Assembly (NCBI GenBank): GCA_958299035.1
Contig: CATQJL010000112.1
Span: forward strand, 16,530,880 to 16,594,879
Length of the DNA stretch: 64,000 bases
Source of the DNA: Cylicocyclus nassatus
Taxonomy: Eukaryota; Nematoda; Chromadorea; Rhabditida; Strongylidae
Direction: 5' to 3'
In this document: positions 33,801 through 45,438 of the stretch, piece by piece
How the letters are laid out: each line of letters starts with the position of its first letter
Numbering within the stretch: position 1 is the first letter of the stretch
Made by a program: the position numbers and the translations under genes
The notes under the pieces: generated by a model
Databases searched by the model: none
Told to the model about the DNA's origin: nothing
Seen by the model: the letters and a program-made list of their open reading frames with translations, nothing else

Positions 33801-35967
33801 TCAATAAAATCGATGAATAGATGAAGAATCTCATAAATGAATGTCATTACTAGAATCAAGATACAGTCTTACCCCCCTGTACCAACTCTCAGCTTTCTGG
33901 TCAGAATTGCTCAAAAAATCAATAAAATCGATGTATAAATGAAGAATCTCATAAATGAATATCATTACTAGAATCAAGATACAGTCATACCTCCCTGTAC
34001 CAATTCTCAGCTTTCAGGTCAGAAATGCTCAAAAAATCGATAAAATCGATGAATAAATGAAGAATCTCATAAATGAATCTCATTACTAGAATCAAGATTC
34101 AGTTTTACCCCCCTGTACCAACTCTCAGCTTTCTGGCTAGAAATGCTCAAAAAATCGATAAAATCGATGAATAAATGAAGAATCTCATAAATGAATGTCA
34201 TTACTAGAATCAAGATACAGTCTAACCCCCCTGTACCAACTCTCAGCTTTCTGGTCAGAAATGCTCAAAAAATCAATAAAATCGATGAATAAATGAACAA
34301 TCTTATAAATGAATATCATTACTAGAATCAAGATACAGTCATACCCCCCTCTACCAACTCTCAGCTTTCTGGCTAGAAATGCTCAAAAAATCGATAAAAT
34401 CGATAAATAAATGAAGAATCTCATAAATGAATATCATTACTAGAATCAAGATACAGTCTTACCCCTCTGTACCAACTCTAAGCTTTCTGGCTAGAAATGC
34501 TAAAAAATCGATAAAATCGATGAATAAATGAAGAATCTCATAAATGAATATCATTACTGGAATCAAGATTCAGTTTTACCCCTCTGTACCAACTCTCAGC
34601 TTTCTGGCTAGAAATGCTCAAAAAATCGATAAAATCGATGAATAAATGAAGAATCTCATAAATGAATGTCATTACTAGAATCAAGATACAGTCTTACCCC
34701 CCTGTACCAACTCTCAGCTTTCTGGTCAGAATTGCTCAAAAAATCAATAAAATCGATGTATAAATGAAGAATCTCATAAATGAATATCATTACTAGAATC
34801 AAGATACAGTCATACCTCCCTGTACCAATTCTCAGCTTTCAGGTCAGAAATGCTCAAAAAATCGATAAAATCGATGAATAAATGAAGAATCTCATAAATG
34901 AATATCATTACTGGAATCAAGATTCAGTTTTACCCCTCTGTACCAACTCTCAGCTTTCTGGCTAGAAATGCTCAAAAAATCGATAAAATCGATGAATAAA
35001 TGAAGAATCTCATAAATGAATGTCATTACTAGAATCAAGATACAGTCTTACCCCCCTGTACCAACTCTCAGCTTTCTGGTCAGAATTGCTCAAAAAATCA
35101 ATAAAATCGATGAATAGATGAAGAATCTCATAAATGAATGTCATTACTAGAATCAAGATACAGTCTTACCCCCCTGTACCAACTCTCAGCTTTCTGGTCA
35201 GAATTGCTCAAAAAATCAATAAAATCGATGTATAAATGAAGAATCTCATAAATGAATATCATTACTAGAATCAAGATACAGTCATACCTCCCTGTACCAA
35301 TTCTCAGCTTTCAGGTCAGAAATGCTCAAAAAATCGATAAAATCGATGAATAAATGAAGAATCTCATAAATGAATCTCATTACTAGAATCAAGATTCAGT
35401 TTTACCCCCCTGTACCAACTCTCAGCTTTCTGGCTAGAAATGCTCAAAAAATCGATAAAATCGATGAATAAATGAAGAATCTCATAAATGAATGTCATTA
35501 CTAGAATCAAGATACAGTCTAACCCCCCTGTACCAACTCTCAGCTTTCTGGTCAGAATTGCTCAAAAAATCGATAAAATCGATGAATAAATGAAGAATCT
35601 CATAAATGAATATCATTACTAGAATCAAGATACAGTCTTATCCCTCTGTACCAACTCTCAGCTTTCTGGCTAGAAACGCTCAAAAAATCGATAAAATCGA
35701 TGAATAAATGAAGAATCTCATAAATGAATATCATTACTAGAATCAAGATACAGTCTTACCCCCCTGTACCAACTCTCAGCTTTCTGGTCAGAAATGCTCA
35801 AAAAATCGATAAAATCGATAAATAAATGAAGAATCTCATAAATGAATATCATTACTAGAATCAAGATACAGTCTTACCCCCCTGTACCAACTCCCAGCTT
35901 TCTGGTCAGAAATGCTCAAAAAATCAATAAAATCGATGAATAAATGAAGAATCTCATAAATGAATAT
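30876..35967. repeat. 118-bp satellite array, about 43 copies
   Basis: The unit contains CAAAAAATCGATAAAATCGA, ATGAAGAATCTCATAAATGA and ACCCCCCTGTACCAACTCTC. The period is 118 bases, with a 109-base unit near 31.6 kb. Units near the left edge (30.88-31.2 kb) are the most diverged. Marked variants (CCCCCCTCTACC with AATCGATAAATAAA) recur at about 31741, 32450, 33041 and 34338, close to 6, 5 and 11 units apart, so multi-unit blocks have been copied. Each unit holds two ATCGAT motifs spaced by AAA. The frames in it are not genes. Confidence 0.97.
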
Positions 35968-36662
35968 CAGGGAAGGTCAGCGTAAAAATTTAAAGAAACA
36001 GACCATAAATTCACTCTGTTATGTTGCCAAATTCGTTGCTTCCCAAAAAATCTGTTACGAAAGGCGTTTTAGTGTGGTTTAAGAGGATTTGTGCGAAAAA
36101 TCTATTATTTTCTCTTTATTCTAAGAGAACTTTGAATGAAAATGATAATTTTATTTGTTACTCTGTTAAATCTGTTACGAAAGGCGTTGTAGTGTGGTTT
36201 AAGAGGATTTGTGCGAAAAATCTATTATTTTCTCTTTATTCTAAGAGAACTTTGAATGAAAATGATAATTTTATTTGCTACTCTGTTAAATCTGTTACGA
36301 AAGGCGTTGTAGTGTGGTTTAAGAGGATTTGTGCGAAAAATCTATTATTTTCTCTTTATTCTAAGAGAACTTTGAATGAAAATGATAATTTTATTTGCTA
36401 CTCTGTTAAATCTGTTATGAAAGGCGTTGTAGTGTGGTTTAAGAGGATTTGTGCGAAAAATCTATTATTTTCTCTTTATTCTAAGAGAACTTTGAATGAA
36501 AATGATAATTTTATTTGCTACTCTGTTAAATCTGTTACGAAAGGCGTTGTAGTGTGGTTTAAGAGGATTTGTGCGAAAAATCTATTATTTTCTCTTTATT
36601 CTAAGAAAACTTTGAATAAAAATGATAATTTTATTTTTTCTCGCCACTCATTGGCTCAATAG
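35968..36662 (+). repeat. 120-bp tandem repeat (5 copies) with an incidental open frame
   Basis: Five copies start at 36049, 36169, 36289, 36409 and 36529, with exactly 120 bases per unit. Because 120 is a multiple of three, an ATG frame at 36021-36662 stays open and encodes five 40-residue repeats (GVVVWFKRICAKNLLFSLYS). It abuts the 118-bp array directly. It has no signal or known domain. Copies are almost identical in DNA as well as protein, which argues for recent amplification rather than protein selection. Confidence 0.85.
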
Positions 36663-37340
36663 ATGTTTATGTTTAACAATGGAGTCCAAAGAAGCTGAGG
36701 AGGTATGTGACATAGTACATTAGTTGCAGAACTCTCTAAGCTGAATGAGAGAGGATTGTGAAAGTTGCATTATAGGAGAATAAAAGTTTTACATACAAAA
36801 CACTGAAAGCACTTCGAGGCTCAAAAATGGGAAGATGACGAACAAGAGTGAGCTAAAAAGCAATATCTTACAGGATGATTGTGCTGCAAAATGTCTATTT
36901 ATACCATCCTTCCTGTATTCTATGATATGCTATCAGAATACTTCTTCTTTATTCTATGACATGTTGCCGCAGATAGCTTATCGTAGGTAAGCTAAAATCT
37001 GGTATCTTCCTGTATATCCGCGATACGTTATCATAGGCAGCCATGAAAGGAACCGCCGCGCAGCATCAATTACCTCAATAATGAGGTGGAAATAATCTAG
37101 TAAACATTAATTTCTCCATTATAGTATTTCTCCAGTATTTGATATAGATTTATCAAATTTGATCTTCAGTGCAATTGTGAATTATGTAGAAATGCTAATT
37201 ACGTTTCATGTTGTATTCAGTTTTTCAAACCTGTAAAGTTTGCGTGTAAAACAAAACAACAACAAACGCTAAATGCGCACCATGATTCAAGATATATACC
37301 ATGAAGAGATTTCAATAGTCTTCAGATCCTGCATATTAAG
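36663..37340. other. No gene seen
   Basis: Unique-looking AT-rich sequence without exon pattern. Confidence 0.3.
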
Positions 37341-37344
37341 TGAC

Positions 37345-37615
37345 ACGCATGGCGCAGTAGCAGGAGTCGCGATTGGTAAGATGGTACACTTGAAAGTTCG
37401 AATCCTTACGCGCTTGTCAAATTTGCATTTCAAAAATGATTACGAAATTATTGCAAAAGCTCTGCTAGTTGACTTGAAGAAGCTTTCAGGTTATGCAAAC
37501 GCGAATTAATACCTTCTTTCTATAAAGGTGCAAAAATGTGTTCAAGTATCAGGACTTGAACCCGAACGCATGCGCTCATGGGACCGATATCATATCCAAT
37601 CAACCATCATTGTAC
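37345..37615. mobile_element. SINE-like unit with tRNA-like modules at both ends, copy 1
   Basis: At 37348-37415 (plus), ATGGCGCAGTAGCAGG resembles a tRNA A box and AAAGTTCGAATCC a B box. At 37540-37612 (minus), TGGTTGATTGGATATGATAT and GGGTTCAAGTCCTGA play the same parts, facing inward. The interior shares GGTTATGCAAA and TGCAAAAAT blocks with copy 2. These are not functional tRNAs. Confidence 0.55.
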
Positions 37616-38270
37616 ATTCGTTGTTTGTCAAGTGCTATTTCTTACATGGGATGTTGAGATCCGAAACGCCTAGATATGTTTTGATGACTTCTGCTGTTTC
37701 ATTAGCGTTGGTGGCACATGGATAAGACTACCGCTGGCAATTAATCGATAGACCTCTCGGTGCCTATCAAAGACGTAGATTGCGATTAACCACCACGATT
37801 ATCTTGCAGTTGCTTGGAAAGGATGAGTTTCAGAAACATGCACAGCGATTTTGATATGTATGAACTCTTTCACCCAAAATCTGTTTAGAGAGTTTTGGTT
37901 TGATAAATGTTTGTGGATAGCAGGTACAACTCCTGGAGCCGATTTAAAAGAAGCAGCATTGAAACATCATTAGTCTAATATTAAGGTGATGATCTACTCT
38001 AGTACATATGAAATCAGAATTTTAGCCTTTTTTTCTGCCAGCCAGCTTACAGTCTTTTAGCAACAGTTGCTCTTGAATAAATGCTGAAATTTGAAATGTT
38101 GCGCAATTGCAACCGAATTTATAAAGCCGGAATTGTGGGATTTTCCTTTTCACAGTCTTTTCGATGAAAAGTTCGAGTTAGATTGAACGCTATTTCAACA
38201 AACAAGCTTCACAGTTTGATCATATGTGATATCAAACATATTATGATAACCTCGTAGGTTTCGCACGTCA
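37616..38270. other. No gene seen
   Basis: Spacer between the two SINE-like units. Confidence 0.3.
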
Positions 38271-38535
38271 GTGACGCGATGGCGCAGTAGCAAGATTCCT
38301 GACCAAGGAGAAAATGAAGTTTGAGTTCAAATCCCCATGTGTTCTCCAAATTTGCATTTCATTATTGAATGTTAATATGGTGTGTATGAGCGTCGGTACT
38401 TTATTTGAAAATGTTTGTGGTTATGCAAATGACACAGATCTCAACACGATGCAAAAATACTTCAAGTAGCAGGATTCGATCACGCAATCGTTCGCCCATA
38501 AAGCTGACCTCTTATCCACTCGACCACCACTGCAC
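38271..38535. mobile_element. SINE-like unit with tRNA-like modules at both ends, copy 2
   Basis: The plus-strand module (GATGGCGCAGTAGCAAGATT and GAGTTCAAATCCCCATG) is at 38277-38345. The minus-strand module (GTGGTCGAGTGGATAAGAGG and GTGATCGAATCCTGC) is at 38464-38530. Same inward-facing layout as copy 1. Confidence 0.55.
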
Positions 38536-39110
38536 ATTAGACTTGCAGTAACTTGAGCACAGTAGGGCGCTGAAATGTGTAACACATGTACAAAACTTCA
38601 ACACATTGATGATTTTCGACATCTTATGATCACTCTGATCACTTCCGCTATAGTTGATCAGCAATTGGTCGGTGACACTGCAAACATATGGCAGACCACC
38701 GGAGATCTTCTCGACAAAAGAACTCGCAGAGCGTCTTCTATGTCTATTTACTAGTTCCACACCAAGTTTAGTAGAGATCTACCTTCATTTACTCAAGTAT
38801 TGATAAAACTCTTTTATCACTGATAAACTTTGGCGAAAAGATACCAACTTTGCACAAAGTGATATAGTTTGATTACATCCTCCTCAGTGCGCAAGCATTC
38901 TACAGTAACTGCAATACTCTTTTCAAAAGAGCAAAATAAGTGCTTTTTAAGGCTGGAAAAAAGAGGAAAGTAGTTATCGGCCCGCATTCTTTGCCAAAAT
39001 TTTTTTGAAACTTTCTCACTTTGATTACCATTTAAAGATAGGTTTAAGCTGTGCAATAGCACGCATAAGATCTTTTTAACTCCAAAGAATTTTTTTCAGG
39101 AACTAATATA
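38536..39110. other. No gene seen
   Basis: No exon pattern or known repeat recognised. Confidence 0.3.
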
Positions 39111-39114
39111 ATAG

Positions 39115-39160
39115 GTAGAGGGATCAAGTCCCGAGAGTAATTAACTCGTTAGACTTGACA
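39115..39160. repeat. 46-bp block duplicated at both sides of the retroelement
   Basis: GTAGAGGGATCAAGTCC and AGAGTAATTAACTCGTTAGA are repeated at 48650-48695 with one base change. It may be a remnant of a terminal repeat or a dispersed tRNA-like element. Confidence 0.5.
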
Positions 39161-39437
39161 TGAGGTCCCGGGTTGTTTGAACTCATTCTAACACAATTTT
39201 CTTGATGGGAAAATCTTAAAGAGCTAGATTCTGTAGATCTTGGCTTAATTCCACCACCGGCACCAGCCCTCACCTCCCATGTCTCTACGTAGCTATTTTT
39301 CTCATATTTTTTTCCTTTCTTATCTCATTTTCTCATTTTTCTTCTAAGGATGAGTTTGAGTTTGTATTCATATGGTAACCTCATTTAGAATGACATTTTC
39401 CATTTACTGATATTCAATCATTTTTCTTGCTATTTCC

Positions 39438-39595
39438 GAGCCGTGATCCCTCGAGCCGTGAAAAAGCGAACCGCGATTTTCCCGACACGATCTTTCTAGA
39501 TAAGTCCAACTCTCTAGATTGAGAATCCGCGAGCCATGAATTCTGCGAGCCGTGATTTCTTAGGGCCGTGATATCCCGGAGCCGTGAGTCATCGA
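39438..39595. repeat. Degenerate GAGCCGTGA repeats
   Basis: About nine copies of (C)GAGCCGTGA or close variants at intervals of roughly 15-20 bases. Confidence 0.6.
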
Positions 39596-39717
39596 TATTT
39601 TTCTTTATATTTTCCTTTCTTTTCAACTGGGAATTTTTTCCCCCGATTTTTTTACCCGCACATACAAAGCTCAATGACTCTATCGCCACAGCCGGCATTG
39701 TACATATGTAAATAGGA

Positions 39718-39880
39718 ATTCGCAAGTGAAAAAAGCTCTGTGAACCAAAGTTTCTTTTCCTGTGTAACTATCGCTAGTGGAAAAAGCACTGTGATAGTAT
39801 TTTTTGACTCTCGCAAGTGGAAAAAGCACTGTGAACCCCACCAAATCAAGTTTTCACATGTAGAAAAAGTACTGTGAATG
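39718..39880. repeat. GTGGAAAAAGCACTGTGA repeats
   Basis: Four copies of GTGGAAAAAGCACTGTGA or variants, at 35-55 base spacing, just upstream of the putative retroelement promoter. Confidence 0.65.
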
Positions 39881-40125
39881 ACTTTTGCCTAAAAGGAACT
39901 TACACTGGCCGTTTTTATGATTGCCTGTGGAATACCCAACGGCTACCCAATCGCCCGCGGTCACTCTAAAGGCTACTCTCAGGGCGCTTATTTTCTTGAA
40001 GGCTAATCACTCAACTAAGAGTGACATTCAGCCCGCCAGAAGTGGGCACATGCTGCGGCAATGCCTTTGAGCCTTGTAGTCCATCGACGAACGTCTGGGC
40101 TACAGGTCAATTTCGCGTGATTGTG

Positions 40126-40360
40126 CATATATAAGCACATCACCGGCCGCGGACGATATCCATTCGTCGACACAGGAGTGGAGAAGGTGTTTTGCTGATC
40201 TCAGGATATGTCAACGAACAATCAAGGACACGGAATCAACCATCAACCACTACCATCGACTTCAAGTTAGAGAGAAGGTATTTTGCTGGCCTGAGGATTT
40301 GTCAACGAACAACGGAGGAATACGCATCAACCACTGCTATCAACTTCAAGTTAGAGGTAC
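40126..40360 (+). promoter_or_regulatory. Putative retroelement leader: TATA box and duplicated leader segment
   Basis: GCATATATAAGCACATC at 40126 looks like a core promoter. It is followed by two tandem copies (about 40183-40265 and 40270-40355) of a segment containing TTTTGCTG, GTCAACGAACAA and CAACTTCAAGTTAGAG. The gag start lies about 150 bases further on. The matching 3' terminal repeat was not found, so this is a suggestion only. Confidence 0.35.
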
Positions 40361-40508
40361 TCTCTTAGCTTGATCTTTTTTCTTCTTTTATTAGTTACAT
40401 TTCCTAGTACTTGCCTTTTTATATTTCTCATCCTCTCGTATCTCATATCTTTGAAAGACCAAACAAAAAAAGAACACATCGATGTTTCACATCAGTAGTT
40501 AACGATTC

Positions 40509-41920
40509 ATGAACAATACTCCAAAAGTGGTCAATAATTCGCAATCTAACAGCTGCGCAACTCATTCTATTGCTCCTAGATACAGAACTCGCTCTATTTC
40601 CTCTTCCAATCCTACCAATACTAAATATTAGGTTGAACCAAAAGTTCGTTCGCACCGTTTTCAAAAAATCATAACTTCTTTCCATCACGTCGGTTTTGCG
40701 CAACTTAAATTCTATCAGAAAGCGTAAGGCATGTAGTTTCCAATAGTCCCCTGGTGACCTTCCATCATGTTCAGATTGTAGAGATAAAAATGAAAGAACG
40801 AAAACATCCGAAATTCGGAATTTTTGAGAAAAAATTCTAAAAATCTAGAAACTGCGCGATAAAATCCAGAAAAGCCACTATCCTAATTTTTCTTATATTA
40901 GATTACTAACTAAGTTAAATTTGTGCTGATCGAGCCTTTTTTCAAAAGTTATGATTTTTTGAAAAAAATGCCGAAAAATCAAGTTCTTAGGAATTCTTAG
41001 GAAAGCGATTTTTCGGAATTTCTTTCAAAAAATTATAACTTTAGAAAGAAGAGCTCGATCAGCACAAACTTAACTCAGTTAGTAATCAAATATAAGAAAA
41101 ATTACGATAGCGGCTTTTCTGGATTTTATCGCGCAGTTTCTAGATTTTTAGAATTTTTTCTCAAAAGTTCCGAATTTCGGATGTTTTCGTTCTTTCATTT
41201 TTATCTCTGCAATCTGAACATGATGGAAGGTCTACAGGGGACTATTGGAAACTACATGCTTTACGCTTTCAGATAAAATTTAAATTGCGCAAAACCGACG
41301 TGACGGAAAGAAGTTATGATATTTGGGAAATGATGCGAACGAACTTTCGGTTCAACCTGATAGATTCGCAGATTATCGATCACTTAGACACTGCATTTGG
41401 AAAACTATTCTTGGCATCCTATTCTAACCATCTACCAACATTTTCTGGTGATCTTGGCGCAAAGTGCCTAGACCAAATTATCAATGTATTCAATGAAATT
41501 GGGAACATAATGAATCTAAGCGAGGATAAGATGGTTAAGCTGCTACCAGCGCATCTAACGGGTACAGCTAGAGCAGTTTTTGATACTTTTGAGAAGTCCG
41601 TAAAACTAAATTGGCGTTCCGCAACTGCTAAACTGACGGAACATTTCTACAACGACCAGTACCAAAATATGGCGCGTGATAAATTGATGAAAATATCAAT
41701 GCACCCTAACAAGTCGCCATTTATGTTCGCAAGTAGACTCAAAAGTGAGATTGCGGACGCTTATCCAGGCGAAACTTTCAAAGATGAGCACGAATTTCTA
41801 AAGATCATGATTTTCAACAATGGTCTTTCTTACAACATAAAACAAGAATTAAAACTTTTTGGTCCGCTCAACCCAAACTTTAGTGAGTTAGTAAAGATGC
41901 TGAGCGAATTTGGGAACTAA
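40509..41920 (+). pseudogene. Gag-like gene of a Ty3/gypsy-like retroelement, split by a mariner foldback
   Basis: An N-terminal frame (from 40509, MNNTPKVVNNSQ, polar) runs into a foldback element at 40628. The gag core resumes at 41363 (IIDHLDTAFGKLFLASYSNH) and runs to 41920 with helical motifs typical of the retrotransposon gag fold (KLLPAHLTGTARAVFDTFEK). The methionine at 41285 belongs to the inserted element and is not the gag start. Frames on the two sides of the insert do not match exactly, so the gene is broken. Further basic, asparagine-rich remnants lie at 42050-42430. Gag would form the particle shell; this copy is inactive. Confidence 0.7.
40628..41360. mobile_element. Mariner-like foldback element with TA duplication
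   Basis: The ends TTAGGTTGAACCAAAAGTTC and GAACTTTCGGTTCAACCTGA are inverted, flanked by TA at 40626-40627 and 41361-41362. Arms of about 350 bases are nearly perfect inverted copies around a centre near 40995. No transposase. It interrupts the gag-like gene, so it arrived after the retroelement. Confidence 0.8.
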
Positions 41921-42450
41921 TCAAAACCGGCGAAGTGGCTTTTGACCCTTCTCTTTTGAGTTCAAAAATGGACAGGATTCTCAGTGGCTTGAGAATCCCT
42001 TTCCTCAAGTCAATAAAACTTATCATCTAAATCAAAGTCGCTTAAGCTATGATTCACGCCAATATAGCCGCGCCCATCACATAACAATCATATTACCGTA
42101 ACCAATCGCGCTCTCCGCCACGCTATAACAATAACAGCTATAACCGTAATCGCTCTAGGCATGTAAGGTTGGCGCCAGAGCCTAGTTACCAACAGTGGCA
42201 ATCTAATAGCAACAGTTATCAGTCTAGATTTCCTTCGCGTAATAGACATTGTCTTCGAGAAGATATCAAGATAATTCCAATCGTTTTCGCAACATTAATC
42301 TCGTAATCAATTCATTTTCAACCAAAATTTTCACAATACCTCTCGTTCACCAAATCGTAACCGTAATAACAACCGAAATTCTTCTCGAAGGGGTAATTTG
42401 CATGCAGTTAATTCTATAACAGCTAATTTTCCACAGATGTCACTAATTCT

Positions 42451-43989
42451 GTGAATTCCCTCTTTCTCGTCGCCATAATTGCGCTAATTTTGCCTACTTC
42501 CTCCGCATTCTCAATGGACCCTCAATCGTGTTTATCTGGTAGATCAGGCTGGCCTGTAGCCTTTCCTGAAACTATTTCTTGAGCGAAACCAACCAACTAA
42601 ACTAACGTATTGCTAACACGGCTTCTGTTTTCGTAAAAAAAAAAACAGAACCAGCTACGCTAAGTGCATTTCACTGTTTTAATAAGACTAGGAAAGTTTG
42701 CGCGTCATCTTATCTACACATTTCTTTCTCGCTAAATAGCGATGAGGAGTTTATATCTCCCATCGATCCAGTCCTCTGCCATAATATTGCAAAAACTAAA
42801 AAGTACCTTGGTGAACCGTTGCGCATATTTTCGCCTAAAGTATTCGGTTCACAGCGTCCTTTCATTATTCTTATCCCTGGTTCATTGGTCAAAAGTGCAC
42901 AGTCACCACAAATATTTATGTAGAAGAAGGCGAAATTGCCACTTTTGATGGTGACCAATTGCTAGGACAGTTTGCCGACATGGCGAATTGCACTCTTAGC
43001 CATGCTGTCAACTGTCCCATGGTACCTAGTTTGGAAGTCAAAAGACGCTCAAATTGCTTGTAAGTTTGTAAAAGCTATTGACAGTATCGCGTATGTCACA
43101 ACAAATCACATTCTTTTTGAGGCAATACAATCCGCATTCACATACAAGGGCGTTTTCTTTGAATAATCACAGCTGACAAAGTGGTGTTTGTCCGAAAACG
43201 CTATTGCAATGGACAATGGCGTATTCATCTTGCTTCCAGAACTTTTGGGAGAAGATCCTCGCACAATTTTTGATAGTAACATAACTCTAGTGCGAGAAAT
43301 AAACGAAAAGCACTTCAACTTCTCCAAAAGCTTTCTAATTTACGATGTTGACACTACCTACACTCATAAAATACGCAGTGCTTATTCATCACATGGCAAT
43401 ATTTTTAACTTCTAGCAATGTCACTATTCTTTCATCAATACTTTTGAAATCAAAATCGCTTCCAATCAACCAAGTGAAACCGCTGATCAGAGCAAAACGA
43501 TCTAGCGATAACTCAAAACCCGCGCATAGGACAATTATCATTTCTGCTATAATCGCAGAGCATATTGCATTGAATTCACGCATATTGCATTGAATTCACC
43601 TCCAGTATCCAGCGCAACAGTCTGAATTGAATACCAACCTGCAGTAGCTTGAATTCAAGCTTGACGAGGTGATTCAGCGCGACTTTTCAATCATGTGTGA
43701 GCGAATTTGCGTCTTCAATAATTTTTAGATTTTAACTATCAAAAGTATGCGAAAAGCGATCCTACAAGTGCTGCTCGAATATTACTCAGCAGAGACGATA
43801 TTTTCGCTATTTCTGCTGGGGATATTTTGATGATTTCTTAGTGTAAAACTATCCAGATTGATAAGATTTATCCGGACCATAAAGTGGATGGCAATTGCTA
43901 TGTAGATACTCCGGTATGTGTTGGGAAAACTTTATTTTTCGTCCAACCAGGCACACGTGATCTCAACACCACACCTTCTTTTGCTGACT
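42451..43989 (+). pseudogene. Envelope-like glycoprotein ORF, N-terminal part (broken)
   Basis: It starts with a signal-peptide-like stretch (LFLVAIIALILPTSSAF) and continues through several frames broken by stops and shifts, with cysteines and sequons (for example HFNFSKSF, LNTTPSFADC near the end). Unlike gag or pol, this composition suggests a secreted ectodomain. It stops making sense at 43990. The matching continuation with a membrane anchor is on the opposite strand at 46393-45920. I call it envelope-like from signal peptide, cysteines, sequons and anchor, not from a recognised family. Inactive. Confidence 0.5.
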
Positions 43990-44002
43990 GTGGTATTTAC
44001 CA

Positions 44003-44727
44003 TTAGGGATGTCTAGGTATCTTGGTGATGCTAGCTATCTTTTCTGGATTTAGTCTTGTTCCGCTCTTACTTATAAGAACTCCTAAGTATGGAACTTCTT
44101 CTTGCATAAAAGAGCATTTTTCCGCTGTGAATTTCATGGCAAAATTTGCAATGCCTTGCAAAACTTCTTCCAGATTACGAAAATGGTCACCTATGGAATG
44201 ACTGGCGGTAATGATATCATCCAAATAGGCGAAACAGCAAGCTTTCAATTCTCTTGTCAAGTCTCTCTTATACTAGGGGCACTCACCATGTGCCATTACA
44301 GTGAAGAAAAAAACCAAAAATGAGGAAAATGCAGTTCTCTCTTTGTGCTTTTCTTCGAGAGGGATTTGAAAAAAACCACTTTTGAAGTCCAGACTGTAAA
44401 TTTCTTCACCGCTTGCTAAATCAATGATATCTTGAATATGCTGGCAGTAAGTTTCATTTTCAGTTATAGCGTTAATTTGGCGATAGTCTACTGTAGAACG
44501 CCACTGATTTGTTGAAGGCTTTTCACCAAAACAATAGGTGAAGCGAATTTACTAGTGCTCGGTTCTATACGCGTGCGGAGCATTTCCTCAATTTGTCTTT
44601 TGATTTCTTGACGCTTTTCTAAAGGTACTCTGTAAGGACGCTGTCTAGGAGCTGTTGCATGCGGAACAAACTTGATTTTGTGAGAAATAGGACCTGTGTA
44701 ACTCCCTAAATTTCCATCCGGTCCCAC
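44003..44727 (-). pseudogene. Reverse transcriptase, Ty3/gypsy type, frameshifted
   Basis: Three frames carry in order PYRVPLEKRQEIKRQIEEML, VDYRQIN, SLDFKSGFFQIPL, KERTAF, FAYLDDIITAS (catalytic pair in YLDD) and the thumb-side VPYLGVLISKSG. The region between KERTAF and YLDD is shortened and shifted, so this copy cannot be active. Confidence 0.88.
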
Positions 44728-45438
44728 AATGCATTTTGATGCTTCCTAAGAAGATTGTTAAATTGGAGAGATTGCTGCTTATTGAGTAAGTTGCGGTTTA
44801 CTTTGGCACGTTCCCATAAGGGTGTGTCAGCTTGATGGGGAAAAGTAGGAAAATTTGCAGCTATGTCCGCCTCAGGTGAAGTGTAATGGACTGGATTTTG
44901 ATAAGTATTAGGATTAGTAAAATTTGAAGGATGAGTTTCAAAAACAGCTGGCCATTGCTGGGCAGAACCAACGAATTCAGCATTTGTAAGAATGTTTTTC
45001 CCATATAAGTCTACGTGATTAGGGTTAGAGTTGAAAATGCGTAGCATAATTGTACCGTTTGAACCAGAACATGACAATGTTTTGTAACGACACCTGATGG
45101 TAAATTGACCCTAGGATCGTCGCATGTCAAAAATTCCCAATCGGGAGGATAAGAAGATCTTATAGTGCCTTGTACACCAGTAGAAAACGGTTTAGGAGTT
45201 GTTTTGCAAGATAGGTAAACAGGTTCGGTGAGCACGAGATCACTGCTAGGACCAACCATTGGTACTGCACATTTTTCAAAAACAACTTGTTTTTCTTTAT
45301 AGCTTATTGTTACGCTTGTAGATAACTTTGTTATCTAGTTATTACTCAAAAGTAAATCAGTTGAGCAATGTGTATTAGTGATTACAAATGGTGTGACTGT
45401 AATGACAATGTTATCTAAAAGAGTGGCTGTGATTTGGC

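Noticed and set aside
30876..35967. CRISPR array
   Set aside because: Units are contiguous and near-identical, without variable spacers, and the genome is eukaryotic.
37345..38535. Functional tRNA genes
   Set aside because: A- and B-box-like motifs are present but the arms do not pair into a full cloverleaf by eye.
41285..41362. Methionine at 41285 as gag start
   Set aside because: This stretch is the end of the mariner-like foldback element. A related minus frame at its other end encodes a similar start (MRKTDV).
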